DNA from: Planctomycetota bacterium
Lineage (GTDB): Bacteria > Planctomycetota > PLA2
Length of the DNA stretch: 64,000 bases
Direction: 5' to 3'
Assembly (NCBI GenBank): GCA_021776735.1
Contig: JAJFFH010000051.1
Span: 62,001-126,000, forward strand
The first letter of the stretch is position 1; each line of letters begins with the position of its first letter. The position numbers and the translations under genes were made by a program. A model generated the notes under the pieces. It was not told the DNA's origin. It was given only the letters and a program-made list of their open reading frames with translations, and did not search any database. Shown piece by piece: positions 44,020 to 53,035 of this stretch.

Positions 44020-45027
44020 TCACGCGGGGGGCGGTTGTTCTACACCGTTGCTGCCGGACGGTAGCGGCGCGCCCTCGGGCAACGGGGATTCGGGCGACGG
44101 GGACTCCGGCAAAGGGGACTCCGGCAGCGGAGACTCGGGCAGTGGAGACTCGGGTGAGCGGGATTCGGGCAACGGCGGATCGATCCGCGGGGACTCGACC
44201 TGGGCCAGGATGTCTTGGACCGAGATCTCCGGCTCCGGGGCCGGGAGGACGCGGTGACAGCCCTGCATGGCTTCGACCTCGTCCGCGAGGGCGAGGTAGT
44301 CCTCCGCGCCCTTGGAGCGCGGGGCGTACGTAAGGATCGAGCGGCCGTGGCCCGGGGCCTCGGCGAGCCGGACGTTGTTGCGGATGCGGGTCTGAAACAC
44401 CGTCGAGCCGAAGTGTTTGGTGATCTCCGCCTGCACTTCGCGGGCGAGGAGCGTGCCGGTTCGCGACAGCGTCGGCAGGATGCCCGTGATCGCCAGGTTC
44501 GGGTTGAGCCGGCGGCGGACCATAGCGATCAGCTCCACGAGCTTGCCCAGGCCGCGCAGGGCCAAAAACTCGGTCTGGAGCGGGACAAACACCTCTTCGG
44601 CGGCGGTTAGCGCGTTGATCGTGAGCAGGCCCAGCGACGGCGGGCAGTCGAAGAACACGTAGTCGAGATCGCGGTGGTCGCGGAGGTAGCCGTCGATGGC
44701 GTCGCGCACGATGCGCTCGCGACCCATGGCCGTGGCCAGCTCCAACTCCGCGCCGGCGAGGTCCAGATGGCTGGGAGCCAGATGGAGTTTTTCGCGCTCG
44801 AGCCACTGGACGGCGCCGGCGAGCGGCCGGTCCTTGCAGAGCACCTGGTAGATCGTGTCGTCGGCGATTTCGGGGTCGATCCCGAAGTGGACCGTGAGGC
44901 AGGCCTGGGGGTCGATATCGACCAGCAGGACCTTTTTGCCCTTCTGGGCGAGCGCAGCTCCCAGATTGGCGACCGATGTGGTCTTGCCGACGCCACCCTT
45001 GTGGTTGAAGACCGCGATGACACGCAC
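44020..45027 (-). CDS. ParA/Soj-family ATPase with a repetitive Pro-rich tail
   Basis: The protein has 335 residues. The deviant Walker A is FNHKGGVGKTT (Lys10, Lys15), Walker A' VLLVDIDPQA, and Walker B YVFFDCPPSLG. The body of about 250 residues is a full chromosomal Soj/ParA. The C-terminus adds about 85 residues ending in seven 5-residue units (consensus PLPES), encoded by a 15-bp tandem repeat. No ParB gene or parS site is next to it, which is unusual for the main chromosomal ParA, so this may be an orphan positioning ATPase (McdA/MinD-like cargo type). Confidence 0.9.
   Translation of the reverse strand: MRVIAVFNHKGGVGKTTSVANLGAALAQKGKKVLLVDIDPQACLTVHFGIDPEIADDTIYQVLCKDRPLAGAVQWLEREKLHLAPSHLDLAGAELELATAMGRERIVRDAIDGYLRDHRDLDYVFFDCPPSLGLLTINALTAAEEVFVPLQTEFLALRGLGKLVELIAMVRRRLNPNLAITGILPTLSRTGTLLAREVQAEITKHFGSTVFQTRIRNNVRLAEAPGHGRSILTYAPRSKGAEDYLALADEVEAMQGCHRVLPAPEPEISVQDILAQVESPRIDPPLPESRSPESPLPESPLPESPLPESPSPESPLPEGAPLPSGSNGVEQPPPA
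44078..44182. repeat. 15-bp tandem repeat, seven units, in the ParA tail
   Basis: Units of GGCARCGGRGACTCG type at 44078, 44093, 44108, 44123, 44138, 44153 and 44168. In the gene they encode PLPES, SRSPE and close variants. The length may vary between strains. Confidence 0.85.
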
Positions 45028-45072
45028 GAACTACAGTCTAGCCTCCAACACCAAGGAGATCAGTACCCACGT

Positions 45073-46320
45073 TCACTCGGATTCCATGCCTTCCGGGACC
45101 AACTCGGCCGCGCCTTCGGTGGGGCCCTTCATGAGTTCGCGCAGGGCCGAGGTCGCGAACGCCCCGCGCGGGAGCACGAAGCAAATCCGGTACGTCGTCT
45201 CGTCCAGCGTTTCCAGCGACGCCTCGCCCAGCGGGGCGCGCAGGGAACGCCGCAGACCCTTGAGCAGGATGCCGCCCGGGATGCGAAACGAATCGGGAGT
45301 GAGGCCGGTTCGCGCGAAAATGTCGCGCTCGACTTGTCCCGGCTCGCCTTCCGCCAGCAGCGAGCGGGTTCCGAACATCGGTCCCGTGGGGGAGATCTCG
45401 AACGCCGCGCAGCGGTGCGCCTCGATTGACGCGTCCGGCGCACGAAACACGCGGTTGGTCTGGTGACGGACGGCTAGATCGCCGTCCGTCAGCTTTCCCG
45501 CCGATTCGATTCGACGGGCCAGGATCGCGTTGAACAGCCACGACTGGAACGCCGACGCGAAGAGCGAGCGCATCCGCTTCGGGACGGCGTGCATCGCGCT
45601 CTCGGTGCTTTCGAAGCGGATCAGGGCGTGGGCGCACTTTTTTTCGGAGCGGCGTCGGACCGGGATCGCCTCGCGCGCCTTGTCGATCTCGCCGGCGTTG
45701 AACAGTTCGCGGGCGCGGCGCATCCACGGGTCGGGGTCACGCGCCGGGTCGCCGCCGAGCATGTGCCGCACGAACGCGTCGGCGTCGCGGCGGAGCAGGG
45801 CGTAACCCGCGAGGTGGCCGGTACCGTTGCCGCCGAAGCGCTGCCGGCCGAAGTAGTTCGGGACCCCGCGGGTGACCAGCCGCTCGAAGATGGGGCGCGC
45901 GCGCTCCGGCTCGGACTCGCGGACCACGATTGAAAACCGGTTGCCGATCAGGTGGCCGATGCGCAGCCGGTTCGTGTGGCGGCGCACATCGAGTATCTCG
46001 ACGTCGCCGAGATCGAGTTCCCGTACGCGCGCCTCATCGACTCCGGGGACGCTGAGCCACTGCGTCGTGACTGCCCGCTTGTCCTTGAGCCCCGCGTGGC
46101 CGATGTGGCGTTCCGGAACGTCCAGCGCCTCCGCAAGCCTGCGCATCGTCTCGAACGTGGCCTGGCCCTGCTTGCGAATGTGCACGAACGTGTGCTCGCC
46201 CTCCCCGCCGGGCAGGTAGATCGGAATCTCGTCGACGACGAAGTCCTTGAGCTCCTTGCGAATCCTGCCACCGGTGCCCGGCAGGTCCGCGGTCATGTAC
46301 GGCCACTCCACGGGTCGCAT
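45073..46320 (-). CDS. truD: tRNA pseudouridine(13) synthase
   Basis: The protein has 415 residues against about 349 in E. coli. Motif I GHAGLKDKRAVTTQW has the catalytic Asp (about 80). NRFSIVVR, VPNYFGRQRFG and the C-terminal LPRGAFATSALRELM are the other TruD blocks. The enzyme makes pseudouridine at tRNA(Glu) position 13. A stretch AVRHQTN follows one dispersed-repeat copy. The ATG at 46320 begins an array of four imperfect direct repeats that extends into the intergenic region, so other starts are possible. Confidence 0.94.
   Translation of the reverse strand: MRPVEWPYMTADLPGTGGRIRKELKDFVVDEIPIYLPGGEGEHTFVHIRKQGQATFETMRRLAEALDVPERHIGHAGLKDKRAVTTQWLSVPGVDEARVRELDLGDVEILDVRRHTNRLRIGHLIGNRFSIVVRESEPERARPIFERLVTRGVPNYFGRQRFGGNGTGHLAGYALLRRDADAFVRHMLGGDPARDPDPWMRRARELFNAGEIDKAREAIPVRRRSEKKCAHALIRFESTESAMHAVPKRMRSLFASAFQSWLFNAILARRIESAGKLTDGDLAVRHQTNRVFRAPDASIEAHRCAAFEISPTGPMFGTRSLLAEGEPGQVERDIFARTGLTPDSFRIPGGILLKGLRRSLRAPLGEASLETLDETTYRICFVLPRGAFATSALRELMKGPTEGAAELVPEGMESE
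45465..45490. repeat. Inverted pair including dispersed repeat copy 11, inside truD
   Basis: GACGGACGGC (45465-45474), TAGATC, GCCGTCCGTC (45481-45490). The right arm belongs to an exact core at 45478-45489 (minus strand, read as TDGD). It is the only place where two copies face each other. Confidence 0.75.
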
Positions 46321-46374
46321 TATGCACGGGTCGCACTACGCAGGGTCGCATTGCGGATGGGTCGCATTACGGAT
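46312..46374. repeat. Four imperfect 15-16-bp direct repeats between truD and the cytochrome gene
   Basis: Units starting GGGTCGCAYTAYG at 46312, 46328, 46343 and 46359. On the minus strand each unit carries ATGCGACCC or GTGCGACCC, the first being the truD start. They fill the divergent promoter region and could be operator sites. Confidence 0.7.
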
Positions 46375-46416
46375 GCGGGAAGCGAGGACAGGAGGCGGCG
46401 GGTTACGATCTTGGCC

Positions 46417-48732
46417 GTGCGACTCGTACTCGTTCTGGTTCTCCTGGCGCTCGCTCTCTTGGGCGGCGCGGTCTGGCTCGCCGGCCCCGGCGAGGAGTTG
46501 GCGGACCACAGGGAGACGGGGGAGGGGAAGACCGGGGAGGGGGCCGGGACGGGCAAGGCGGCCTCCGGGCCCGGATTCGTCGGTTCCGAGACGTGCAAGA
46601 AGTGCCACGAGAACGAACACGGTGCATGGCTCAAGACGGCGCACGCCTATTCGTTGCGGGAGGCCACGGACGAGTACATCAAGGGACAGTTCGACGGCCA
46701 GCCGATTCGCCACAAGCATTTCGTGGCCACTCCGATCCGGCGCGTGCGTGCCGACACGGGCGAAGTCGAGTTCCTGATCCGCGTGCGGGGCAACGATGGC
46801 CGCCCCGACGGCGACCACAAGGTCACGCACATTGTCGGGCGCGCCATTGAGCAGGCGTACCTGACGACCGACGAGACCGGAGGGTGGCGGATTCTGCCGC
46901 TTTGCTGGAGCATCGAGCGCAAGGAGTGGGACTTGACCCACCAGGTCCTGTCCGACATCGCCGGCAGCGCCCACGGCGTGGATGAGGACTACGACACGCG
47001 CGAACGGGTGTTCAACCACGGCTGCGGCCAGTGCCACGCCACGAACTACCAGGTCGGGCACACGACGCATCCCGATCGGCCCGCGACCTATGCCTCGACG
47101 TATCTCGAGGGCGCGGTCGCCTGCGAGTCGTGCCACGGGCCCGGTACCGCGCACGTTGCGTGGCATCGCGAGGACCGGCCCGTGGATCCTTCGTACTCCG
47201 CGCCCGCGCGGCTCGTCCATCCCAAGGAGGATCTCGATCCCCAGCAGATCTCGGCGTCGTGCGGCCGGTGCCACTACAGCCACGCGTGGCGGTTTGCCAT
47301 CGACGACGATCCGCTTGTCGGACACGAAGAGATCGCGGTCACGCTCAACCTCGACCGGCCCGGATTCTTTGCCGACGGGCGTCTCGCCGGGCTGCAGTAC
47401 CACGGCACGGTCCAGAGCCAGAGCCGCTGCTATACCGAAGGTGGGATGAGCTGCCTGTCCTGCCACTCACTGCATTCGGGCCGGCGTTTCGCGCTGAAGT
47501 GGAAGGACGAATCCACGCAACAACAGTGCCTGCAGTGCCACCAGGAGATCGGCGAGCAGGGTGAGAGCCACACCAAGCACGCCCCGGAGGCGGCCACGTG
47601 TGTCGATTGCCACATGCCGAAGCACCTGATGGGCGTGCTGCACTTCATGCGCGACCACATGATCAGCGTGCCCGAGCCCGAACTGACCGACGAATTCGGC
47701 GCCCGAACCGTCCCCAACGCCTGCAACGAGTGCCACACCGACCAGACCGCCGCGTGGGCGCGCGAGTGGAAGGAACGCTGGTGGAAGCCGGCGCCCAAGA
47801 AACTGGTCCAAAACGTCCGCACGGTCGTGACGCTGCGCCGGGACCGTTTGCGCGTGCCGCTCGCAACCCTGGCCACGATGGCGAAGGACCGCGCCAACCG
47901 CTCGTTCTTCCGCCACACCGCCCTGTCCGAGATTGCCCGCCGCACCCGGCGCGCGACCGCCGCGCGCGACCTGCTCCGGGGGTTCCTCGACGATCCCGAT
48001 ACCGAGATCCTCCAGCTCACCTGCGACGCCCTCGGGGAGCAACCCGATCCCGCCGCGGTGCCGCGCCTGCTCAAGCTGACCCGCCACAAGGTCCGCACGA
48101 TTCGCGTGGAGGCGCTGTATGCCGCGGTCCGCGCCGGTTGGCGGCTTGATCCGGGGGACTCCGGGGACAAGGAGTTCCAAGAGCGGGTTCTTCGCGTCTA
48201 CGCCGACGTGCGGCAGATGTTGCACCGGCAGCGCGCGTTCGCGACGTCCCTGATGCGCATCGCGATGATCGCGGACGGCCTCGGCCGTTACGACGACATG
48301 GAGCGCGCGTACATCCGCATGGTGCGCGAGTCCGGCGCCTCGGGTTGGCCGCCCGCCATGACGGACTTGACCCACCGCCGCGGCCGCATCCGGGCCTACC
48401 ATGGCAAGTTCAAGAGCGCGTTGGAGCACTACAAGGACGCGCGGCGCCAATACGGCGACCCGGCGCCGCCGCTCCTCGCACTCGACTCGGCCGACGCGGT
48501 CGCCGGGCTCGGCAATCACCGCAGCGCCGCCGTGATCTGGCGCGCCCTCGCCCGCCAACACAAGGGTACTCCGATCGCCGCGATCGCCACCGCCCGGCTG
48601 GAAGCCGAGGCCGGCCGCAAGGACGCCGCTCGCACGCGCCTGCGCACCCTGGAAGAAGAACTCGCCAAAGACCCGGCCATGGGCAACATGCGAGCCCGCA
48701 TCGCGACGGCCCTGTCGCGCATTGGTCGGTAG
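46417..48732 (+). CDS. Eight-haem cytochrome c with C-terminal HEAT and TPR regions
   Basis: The protein has about 771 residues. Eight CXXCH haem sites are seen: CKKCH, CGQCH, CESCH, CGRCH, CLSCH, CLQCH, CVDCH and CNECH. An N-terminal membrane anchor (LVLVLVLLALALLGGAVWLA) places the haems outside the cytoplasm. After about residue 450 come HEAT-like repeats (FFRHTALSEIARRTRRATAARDLL, EALYAAVRAGW) and a TPR-like end (ALEHYKDARRQYGDPAPPLLALDSADAVAGLG). This layout is characteristic of cytochrome c554/NrfA-like multihaem proteins of unknown donors in Planctomycetota. GTG 46417 is preferred; TTG 46411 and ATG 46357 are alternatives; a GGAGG lies at 46391. Confidence 0.9.
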   Translation: MRLVLVLVLLALALLGGAVWLAGPGEELADHRETGEGKTGEGAGTGKAASGPGFVGSETCKKCHENEHGAWLKTAHAYSLREATDEYIKGQFDGQPIRHKHFVATPIRRVRADTGEVEFLIRVRGNDGRPDGDHKVTHIVGRAIEQAYLTTDETGGWRILPLCWSIERKEWDLTHQVLSDIAGSAHGVDEDYDTRERVFNHGCGQCHATNYQVGHTTHPDRPATYASTYLEGAVACESCHGPGTAHVAWHREDRPVDPSYSAPARLVHPKEDLDPQQISASCGRCHYSHAWRFAIDDDPLVGHEEIAVTLNLDRPGFFADGRLAGLQYHGTVQSQSRCYTEGGMSCLSCHSLHSGRRFALKWKDESTQQQCLQCHQEIGEQGESHTKHAPEAATCVDCHMPKHLMGVLHFMRDHMISVPEPELTDEFGARTVPNACNECHTDQTAAWAREWKERWWKPAPKKLVQNVRTVVTLRRDRLRVPLATLATMAKDRANRSFFRHTALSEIARRTRRATAARDLLRGFLDDPDTEILQLTCDALGEQPDPAAVPRLLKLTRHKVRTIRVEALYAAVRAGWRLDPGDSGDKEFQERVLRVYADVRQMLHRQRAFATSLMRIAMIADGLGRYDDMERAYIRMVRESGASGWPPAMTDLTHRRGRIRAYHGKFKSALEHYKDARRQYGDPAPPLLALDSADAVAGLGNHRSAAVIWRALARQHKGTPIAAIATARLEAEAGRKDAARTRLRTLEEELAKDPAMGNMRARIATALSRIGR

Positions 48733-48753
48733 CGGCCGATTCGCCGAAAGCGA

Positions 48754-48765
48754 ACGGACGGCGAT
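48754..48765 (+). repeat. Dispersed repeat copy 12, intergenic
   Basis: Exact core preceded by GAAAGCGA, in the 89-bp convergent gap after the cytochrome gene. Its flank is almost identical to copy 3. Confidence 0.8.
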
Positions 48766-48821
48766 TTCGCCATGCACCGTTGTTCGCATCGGACGGTGCG
48801 CCACGGAGGCGCAAACAGGGC

Positions 48822-49838
48822 CTAGTGCAGGCGCAGGCTGCCGACAAGCGCTTGGATTTGTTTGCGGAAGTCGTTTTCGGCGCCGTGGCTTGTGGTGATG
48901 CGGAGAACAAAGACACGGCCGCTCTCGGTGCGGCACAAGATCACACGCACCTGGCGGGGGCTCTGGTCTCTTCGCCCCTTAAACAACGTGGCGTGGACTT
49001 CCTTCGCTCCCTGGATCGCCGGTGCGGTTTCCTTGTGGCGGGTTGCGCTTTCGTGTTCGGTGGCAAATCCGGTGAAGAACGAGTTCAACCACTGCTGGGC
49101 GGCGAAGCGCGGGTAGCGGCCGTACTCGAACAGGCGCACGAGAGCGAACCGGCGGCGGTCGGTGGCTTCGGCCCTGAACGCGATCCGGATGCCGCGTTCC
49201 TTGCCGGGATCCACCGCCAGGCGCCGGAATCCGGCCGGCTTGTTCAGCGTGTAACCCGTTTCCCCGTCCTCGATCTCCTTGGCGTCGGTCGCCGTCAGGT
49301 CGGCCTTGCTCACCGGTGGTGCCAGCAGTCGAAAGCCCCGTCGAAACACCGCGAGGCCCTGGGCGCAGCGTGCGTCGTTTTCGTCGGCGGCGGCGTAGAT
49401 CGTCTCGATCTGTTCGTACCAGGCCGCTCCGGCGCAGCGGGCGCGCACGATACGCCGGCAGGCGACGCCCTTGTGCTTCGACTCGAGCGCGAGAGTCGCG
49501 ACCACGTCGTTGCCCCAGAGCGCACGCTTGAACGTGCCTTGGTCTGCCTCCGGCATCCCCGGGAAGCGGTAGTTCTGGGCGCGTCGTTTCAGTTCCGCGC
49601 CGGCGTCGATTTTCGAGGCGAGCCGCTGGCGCAACAGGTGCACATAGGCGTGGGGGATCTTGTCGATGGAAAAGACCCAGACGAGTTCGTTTTCGCGCCG
49701 GACCCAGCCCGCGGGGAGCTTGCCGGCGATCTTGTAGTTGAACGCCTCTTCGCGGACGAGCTCGCCTGCCGGGGCGGCGGCGGACCCGCCCGCGCACAAG
49801 CCAATCAGCAGTATGGCCGCGGCACCGAACCTGTTCAT
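48822..49838 (-). CDS. Exported protein, LpqN/PsbP-like group (tentative)
   Basis: The protein has 338 residues. ATG 49838 opens a signal peptide (FGAAAILLIGLCAGGSAAA). Two similar halves each begin with a strand-turn like FNYKIAGKLPAGWVRR and GYTLNKPAGFRRLAVDPG, followed by a helix-strand core that ends in a short YEQIETIYAAA or RVFVLRITTSH. This recalls PsbP/Mog1-like folds, but the match is by pattern only. It starts 14 bases after the next gene's stop on the same strand, forming a three-gene run. Similar N-terminal motifs occur in the proteins at 49853, 51083 and 56717. Confidence 0.62.
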   Translation of the reverse strand: MNRFGAAAILLIGLCAGGSAAAPAGELVREEAFNYKIAGKLPAGWVRRENELVWVFSIDKIPHAYVHLLRQRLASKIDAGAELKRRAQNYRFPGMPEADQGTFKRALWGNDVVATLALESKHKGVACRRIVRARCAGAAWYEQIETIYAAADENDARCAQGLAVFRRGFRLLAPPVSKADLTATDAKEIEDGETGYTLNKPAGFRRLAVDPGKERGIRIAFRAEATDRRRFALVRLFEYGRYPRFAAQQWLNSFFTGFATEHESATRHKETAPAIQGAKEVHATLFKGRRDQSPRQVRVILCRTESGRVFVLRITTSHGAENDFRKQIQALVGSLRLH

Positions 49839-49852
49839 GCGGGGCAGCGAGA

Positions 49853-51040
49853 CTAGTTGGTGGGCTTGAAGTGGTCGAGGAAGTCCTTGATCTCGTTCTT
49901 CCAGGCCTTGTCGCCGGTGCCGCCCGAGCAGTAGATCTGGATCGTGTACTGGCGATTGTTCTTGTGGTCGAGGAAGTAGAGCCGATCGACCTCGGTGACC
50001 TTGCGCCGTCCGAGGAGATGGAGGTAGACGCCCTTCTTCGTGCCCTTGACCTTCTTCCACTTCTTTTGCTCGGGCGGCTGTCGTTTGTTCTTCTCGTAGG
50101 TCTTTTTGAACAGCTTGATCCGGGACTCGACGAGCTTGTCGATCGAGAACCCGCCCTTGCTCTTCAGCGACTTCGCGAAGACACGGATCGAGATCGTGCT
50201 CTGCGGTTTTGAGGCCTGGAACTTCAGGATCAGGTTGTAGAACTTCTCGCTTTCGTCGAAGGTCTTGCCGTCGAGGCGCAGCATGCCCTGCGGCTTGACG
50301 CATTTGAGTCGCCAGAAGTCGAGTTCGATCTCTTCGCGCTTGACCTTCGCGGGATCGACGTTCTTTCCCCCGCCGCCAGCGCCGCCAGCGGGCGGGGCTC
50401 CGCCCTTGCGACCGCCCTTCTTGTGGGCCTTCGATTTCCTGATCTCGCCAAACTTGAAAGACTTGACGATCGTGGCGAGTTCCTCGTCGAGATCCTCGTC
50501 ATCGACCAGCTTGCCGTTGCGACCAATCATGATCGTGTAGACGTAGTTGCCGTTCTTCGCGACGATGTAGCGCAGTCGCCAGACCGAGCCGTCGGCGGCG
50601 TTGTTGCCGATGACATCGTTGCTCCAGGCATCGACGCTCCCCAGCTTGATGGCTTCGGCCTTGCGGTTGCGCGGGTTTTGGATGCTGTTCTCGAACGACG
50701 TCTCGCCCCACAGTTTGGCGATGTTTTCGGCGCTCTTCTTGGCGAATTCCTTGGAGAGCTTGGTGACGAATACGTGAACGTCGGAACGGGACGGCGGTTC
50801 CGCGGCGGCCCAGATCGTCGCCAACTGCACGACGCAGCCCTGCTTTTTGTCCTGTTCCGAGAGCTTGATCCATTCCCAGTCAATGCCCTTCGGCAACGAA
50901 ATCTCGAAGTTGAGATTCTTGCTGGTGAACGTCTTGGGGATCGGCTTGGGCTTGCCCTCGGGCTCGGCCTGCGCAATGGAAGTGATCAGGCAGGTTGCAA
51001 GGAGGGGGACGGCTAAGAGGATCAGAACGGCGCGTCGCAT
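49853..51040 (-). CDS. Exported protein, same group, two domains with Gly-rich linker
   Basis: The protein has 395 residues with a signal peptide (VLILLAVPLLATCLITSIAQA). Domain 1 starts LNFEISLPKGIDWEWIK and ends with a YVYTIMIGRNG strand. A linker rich in Gly, Ala and Lys follows (APPAGGAGGGG). Domain 2 (IELDFWRLKCVKPQGM to YTIQIYCSGGTG) repeats the plan. No catalytic residues stand out. The ATG at 51040 is clear. It lies between the two other exported proteins, and all three probably share one transcript. Confidence 0.65.
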   Translation of the reverse strand: MRRAVLILLAVPLLATCLITSIAQAEPEGKPKPIPKTFTSKNLNFEISLPKGIDWEWIKLSEQDKKQGCVVQLATIWAAAEPPSRSDVHVFVTKLSKEFAKKSAENIAKLWGETSFENSIQNPRNRKAEAIKLGSVDAWSNDVIGNNAADGSVWRLRYIVAKNGNYVYTIMIGRNGKLVDDEDLDEELATIVKSFKFGEIRKSKAHKKGGRKGGAPPAGGAGGGGKNVDPAKVKREEIELDFWRLKCVKPQGMLRLDGKTFDESEKFYNLILKFQASKPQSTISIRVFAKSLKSKGGFSIDKLVESRIKLFKKTYEKNKRQPPEQKKWKKVKGTKKGVYLHLLGRRKVTEVDRLYFLDHKNNRQYTIQIYCSGGTGDKAWKNEIKDFLDHFKPTN

Positions 51041-51082
51041 GACGGGACTCCTTGGTTCGTGATCAATGTCTGTTCGTGACGT

Positions 51083-52879
51083 CTATTTCTTGACGGAAAT
51101 CCGCATGCTCTTGAAGAGAGCCTTGATAGCCGCCTCAAAGACCTTGTCGCCGTCGCCGCGGCTTTCGATCGTGATGAAGTGGCGCCAGCCCTTCTTGTCC
51201 TTCAGGAAGCCCGCAAAGGTTCCGCGGTGGCCCTCGATCTTGCCTTCGAGTTTCTTGTAGCCCTTGCCGGCTCCAATGCCCTTGATCCTGAGGTTGACAC
51301 TCTGGGGCTTGCGCGGAATCTTGGTGCCGCGGGCCTTGCTGTCCCACTGCGTCGCCCATTCTCCGAACTGAAGCTTCTTTTCCCGGAGAACCCGGTTTCG
51401 TTCCCCGGCCTGGTTGTGGCTGGCGTGCGACATCTGGATTTCGATCCAGTTGTTCTTGGCGTCCTGGCCGAAGAACACCACGCTGGCGTTTGCTCCGCCG
51501 AGTTTCGCCCGGTCGGTGATGGCCTCGATGCCGGGCGGCACGGTGAACTTGATCTCGAGCCTGTAGGGACGTTTCCCGCTCAACGTCAAGTTAACCGTTT
51601 CCTTGCGTTCGTCCTTGCGTGTTTCGCGCGTGTTCGTGCCTTCGCCCGCCACGTTGCTGTGCAGAGGCATCGGCTCGTCGTTGTAAAACTCGAAGGAGTC
51701 GAGCAGCTTCTTGGACTCGGCTACGAGTTGGGCGTTTTGGGCGGCCCCCGCGGGGAGGTAGATCTTGACCAGGTACAGGTACGGGGACAGGAGTGCCACG
51801 CGGCCGATCACGCGCCGCTTCTTGAACGTCGGTATCTCGATCTTTTCGCCGCGCCGCTTCAACGTCTCGGCTTTCTCGATCTCTTCCTGCTCGTCCTTGC
51901 CCAACCGTTCGATGACGTATTGACCGGACTTTTCCGAGTCGCCGAGGAGGATGCTCTCGTCGGTGCGCGGCCGCAGTGTCTTGCCGGTTGCCATCCCGAA
52001 GTGGGTCGCGAACATGTTGCCGTCCAAGAGGCCCTGGACCTCGTCGGTGGGAGTCCCGATGCTGAAGGTTTCCGGGCGGCGCGCGAACTTGTAGATTTCG
52101 ACCGTGCCGACCCCCTGCCCGTCGACGAGACGGACGGCCACCAATCGCAGGTTCTGCGTCGCGCTTTCCGGCGGCGCCGAGCGCAACTCCCAGCCAGCGG
52201 GGAGGACGAGCTTGAGGTTGCCTGTCTTGTCCTCGACCGTCGTGGGACTGCCCTTCGCGGCTCCTGCCTTGTCGGCGTTTGCTTCGCCGTCGCCATCGCC
52301 GTCGTCGCCGCCCATTCGTTCGCCGCCGCGACCGGGCACCGGAACCTGGCCCGGCTTGAACGAGATCGCCTTCCACAGGGCGGCCAGCGAAGCGTCCTGG
52401 CCCGCGTGGGCGCCGTTGTAGCTCATCTCCACGATGCGGAAAAACACCGGCCCGTTGACGATGCCGCAGCCACGGATGCGAAGATCGAAGCCCTGCTTGG
52501 CCTTGCCGCTGATCGAGAACAGCGGGGCGGACTTCCCGCCGACCGAGTTCGACTTGTCGATCTGGAAGGACTGGCTGACCGACCCGAAGTGCGGAGTGAG
52601 TTTCTGCTTTTCCTGGGCCAGCCACGATTCGCTCTCGAAGTCCTTCGACGGTCCGGCCGTGATCTGGAACAGGACGTACTTCTTGAGACCGATGTCCAAC
52701 TTCGCCGCGAAACGGGTCGCGCCGCCTTCGACCCGGGTGTCGCGGTCCCAGCCGTCCGGGAGTTTGACCCTCAGTCCGGTCATCGTGTCCTTGAAGGTTT
52801 CGGTTTCGTCCGCCATCGCGGGTTGCACCGCAAGAGCGAGGAGTGCCAGGACCGGAATCAAAAACAGGTTGCGCATCAT
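51083..52879 (-). CDS. Exported protein, same group, three-part
   Basis: The protein has 598 residues. AGGAG precedes ATG 52879 (a second ATG follows directly). The signal peptide is LFLIPVLALLALAVQPAMA. Domain 1 begins TGLRVKLPDGWDRDT, an acidic linker (GGDDGDGDGEANAD) follows, domain 2 begins NLKLVLPAGWELRSA, and a third, unrelated C-terminal part has IKFTVPPGIEAI and ends in a basic KSMRISVKK. LP-x-GW at each domain start is the most recognisable shared feature of the group. Function unknown. Confidence 0.65.
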   Translation of the reverse strand: MMRNLFLIPVLALLALAVQPAMADETETFKDTMTGLRVKLPDGWDRDTRVEGGATRFAAKLDIGLKKYVLFQITAGPSKDFESESWLAQEKQKLTPHFGSVSQSFQIDKSNSVGGKSAPLFSISGKAKQGFDLRIRGCGIVNGPVFFRIVEMSYNGAHAGQDASLAALWKAISFKPGQVPVPGRGGERMGGDDGDGDGEANADKAGAAKGSPTTVEDKTGNLKLVLPAGWELRSAPPESATQNLRLVAVRLVDGQGVGTVEIYKFARRPETFSIGTPTDEVQGLLDGNMFATHFGMATGKTLRPRTDESILLGDSEKSGQYVIERLGKDEQEEIEKAETLKRRGEKIEIPTFKKRRVIGRVALLSPYLYLVKIYLPAGAAQNAQLVAESKKLLDSFEFYNDEPMPLHSNVAGEGTNTRETRKDERKETVNLTLSGKRPYRLEIKFTVPPGIEAITDRAKLGGANASVVFFGQDAKNNWIEIQMSHASHNQAGERNRVLREKKLQFGEWATQWDSKARGTKIPRKPQSVNLRIKGIGAGKGYKKLEGKIEGHRGTFAGFLKDKKGWRHFITIESRGDGDKVFEAAIKALFKSMRISVKK

Positions 52880-53035
52880 CTCTCCTTGCCGATACCGATA
52901 GACCGAACAGCGGGATCCTGCGCCCCGCATCGGCAATTGTATCAACGACTGCCGGGCTGGGGGTGCACCATGCCGGGCCCGTCCGCAGATGAAGTCGCTC
53001 GAGCGGCCCGAGGTGTTTCGTTTCGGTAACCTTCG

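Noticed and set aside
44078-44182. CRISPR-like array
   Set aside because: Units are head-to-tail 15-bp coding repeats with no spacers.
44020-45027. Chromosome partition locus (parABS)
   Set aside because: No parB gene or parS palindrome was seen next to the ATPase.
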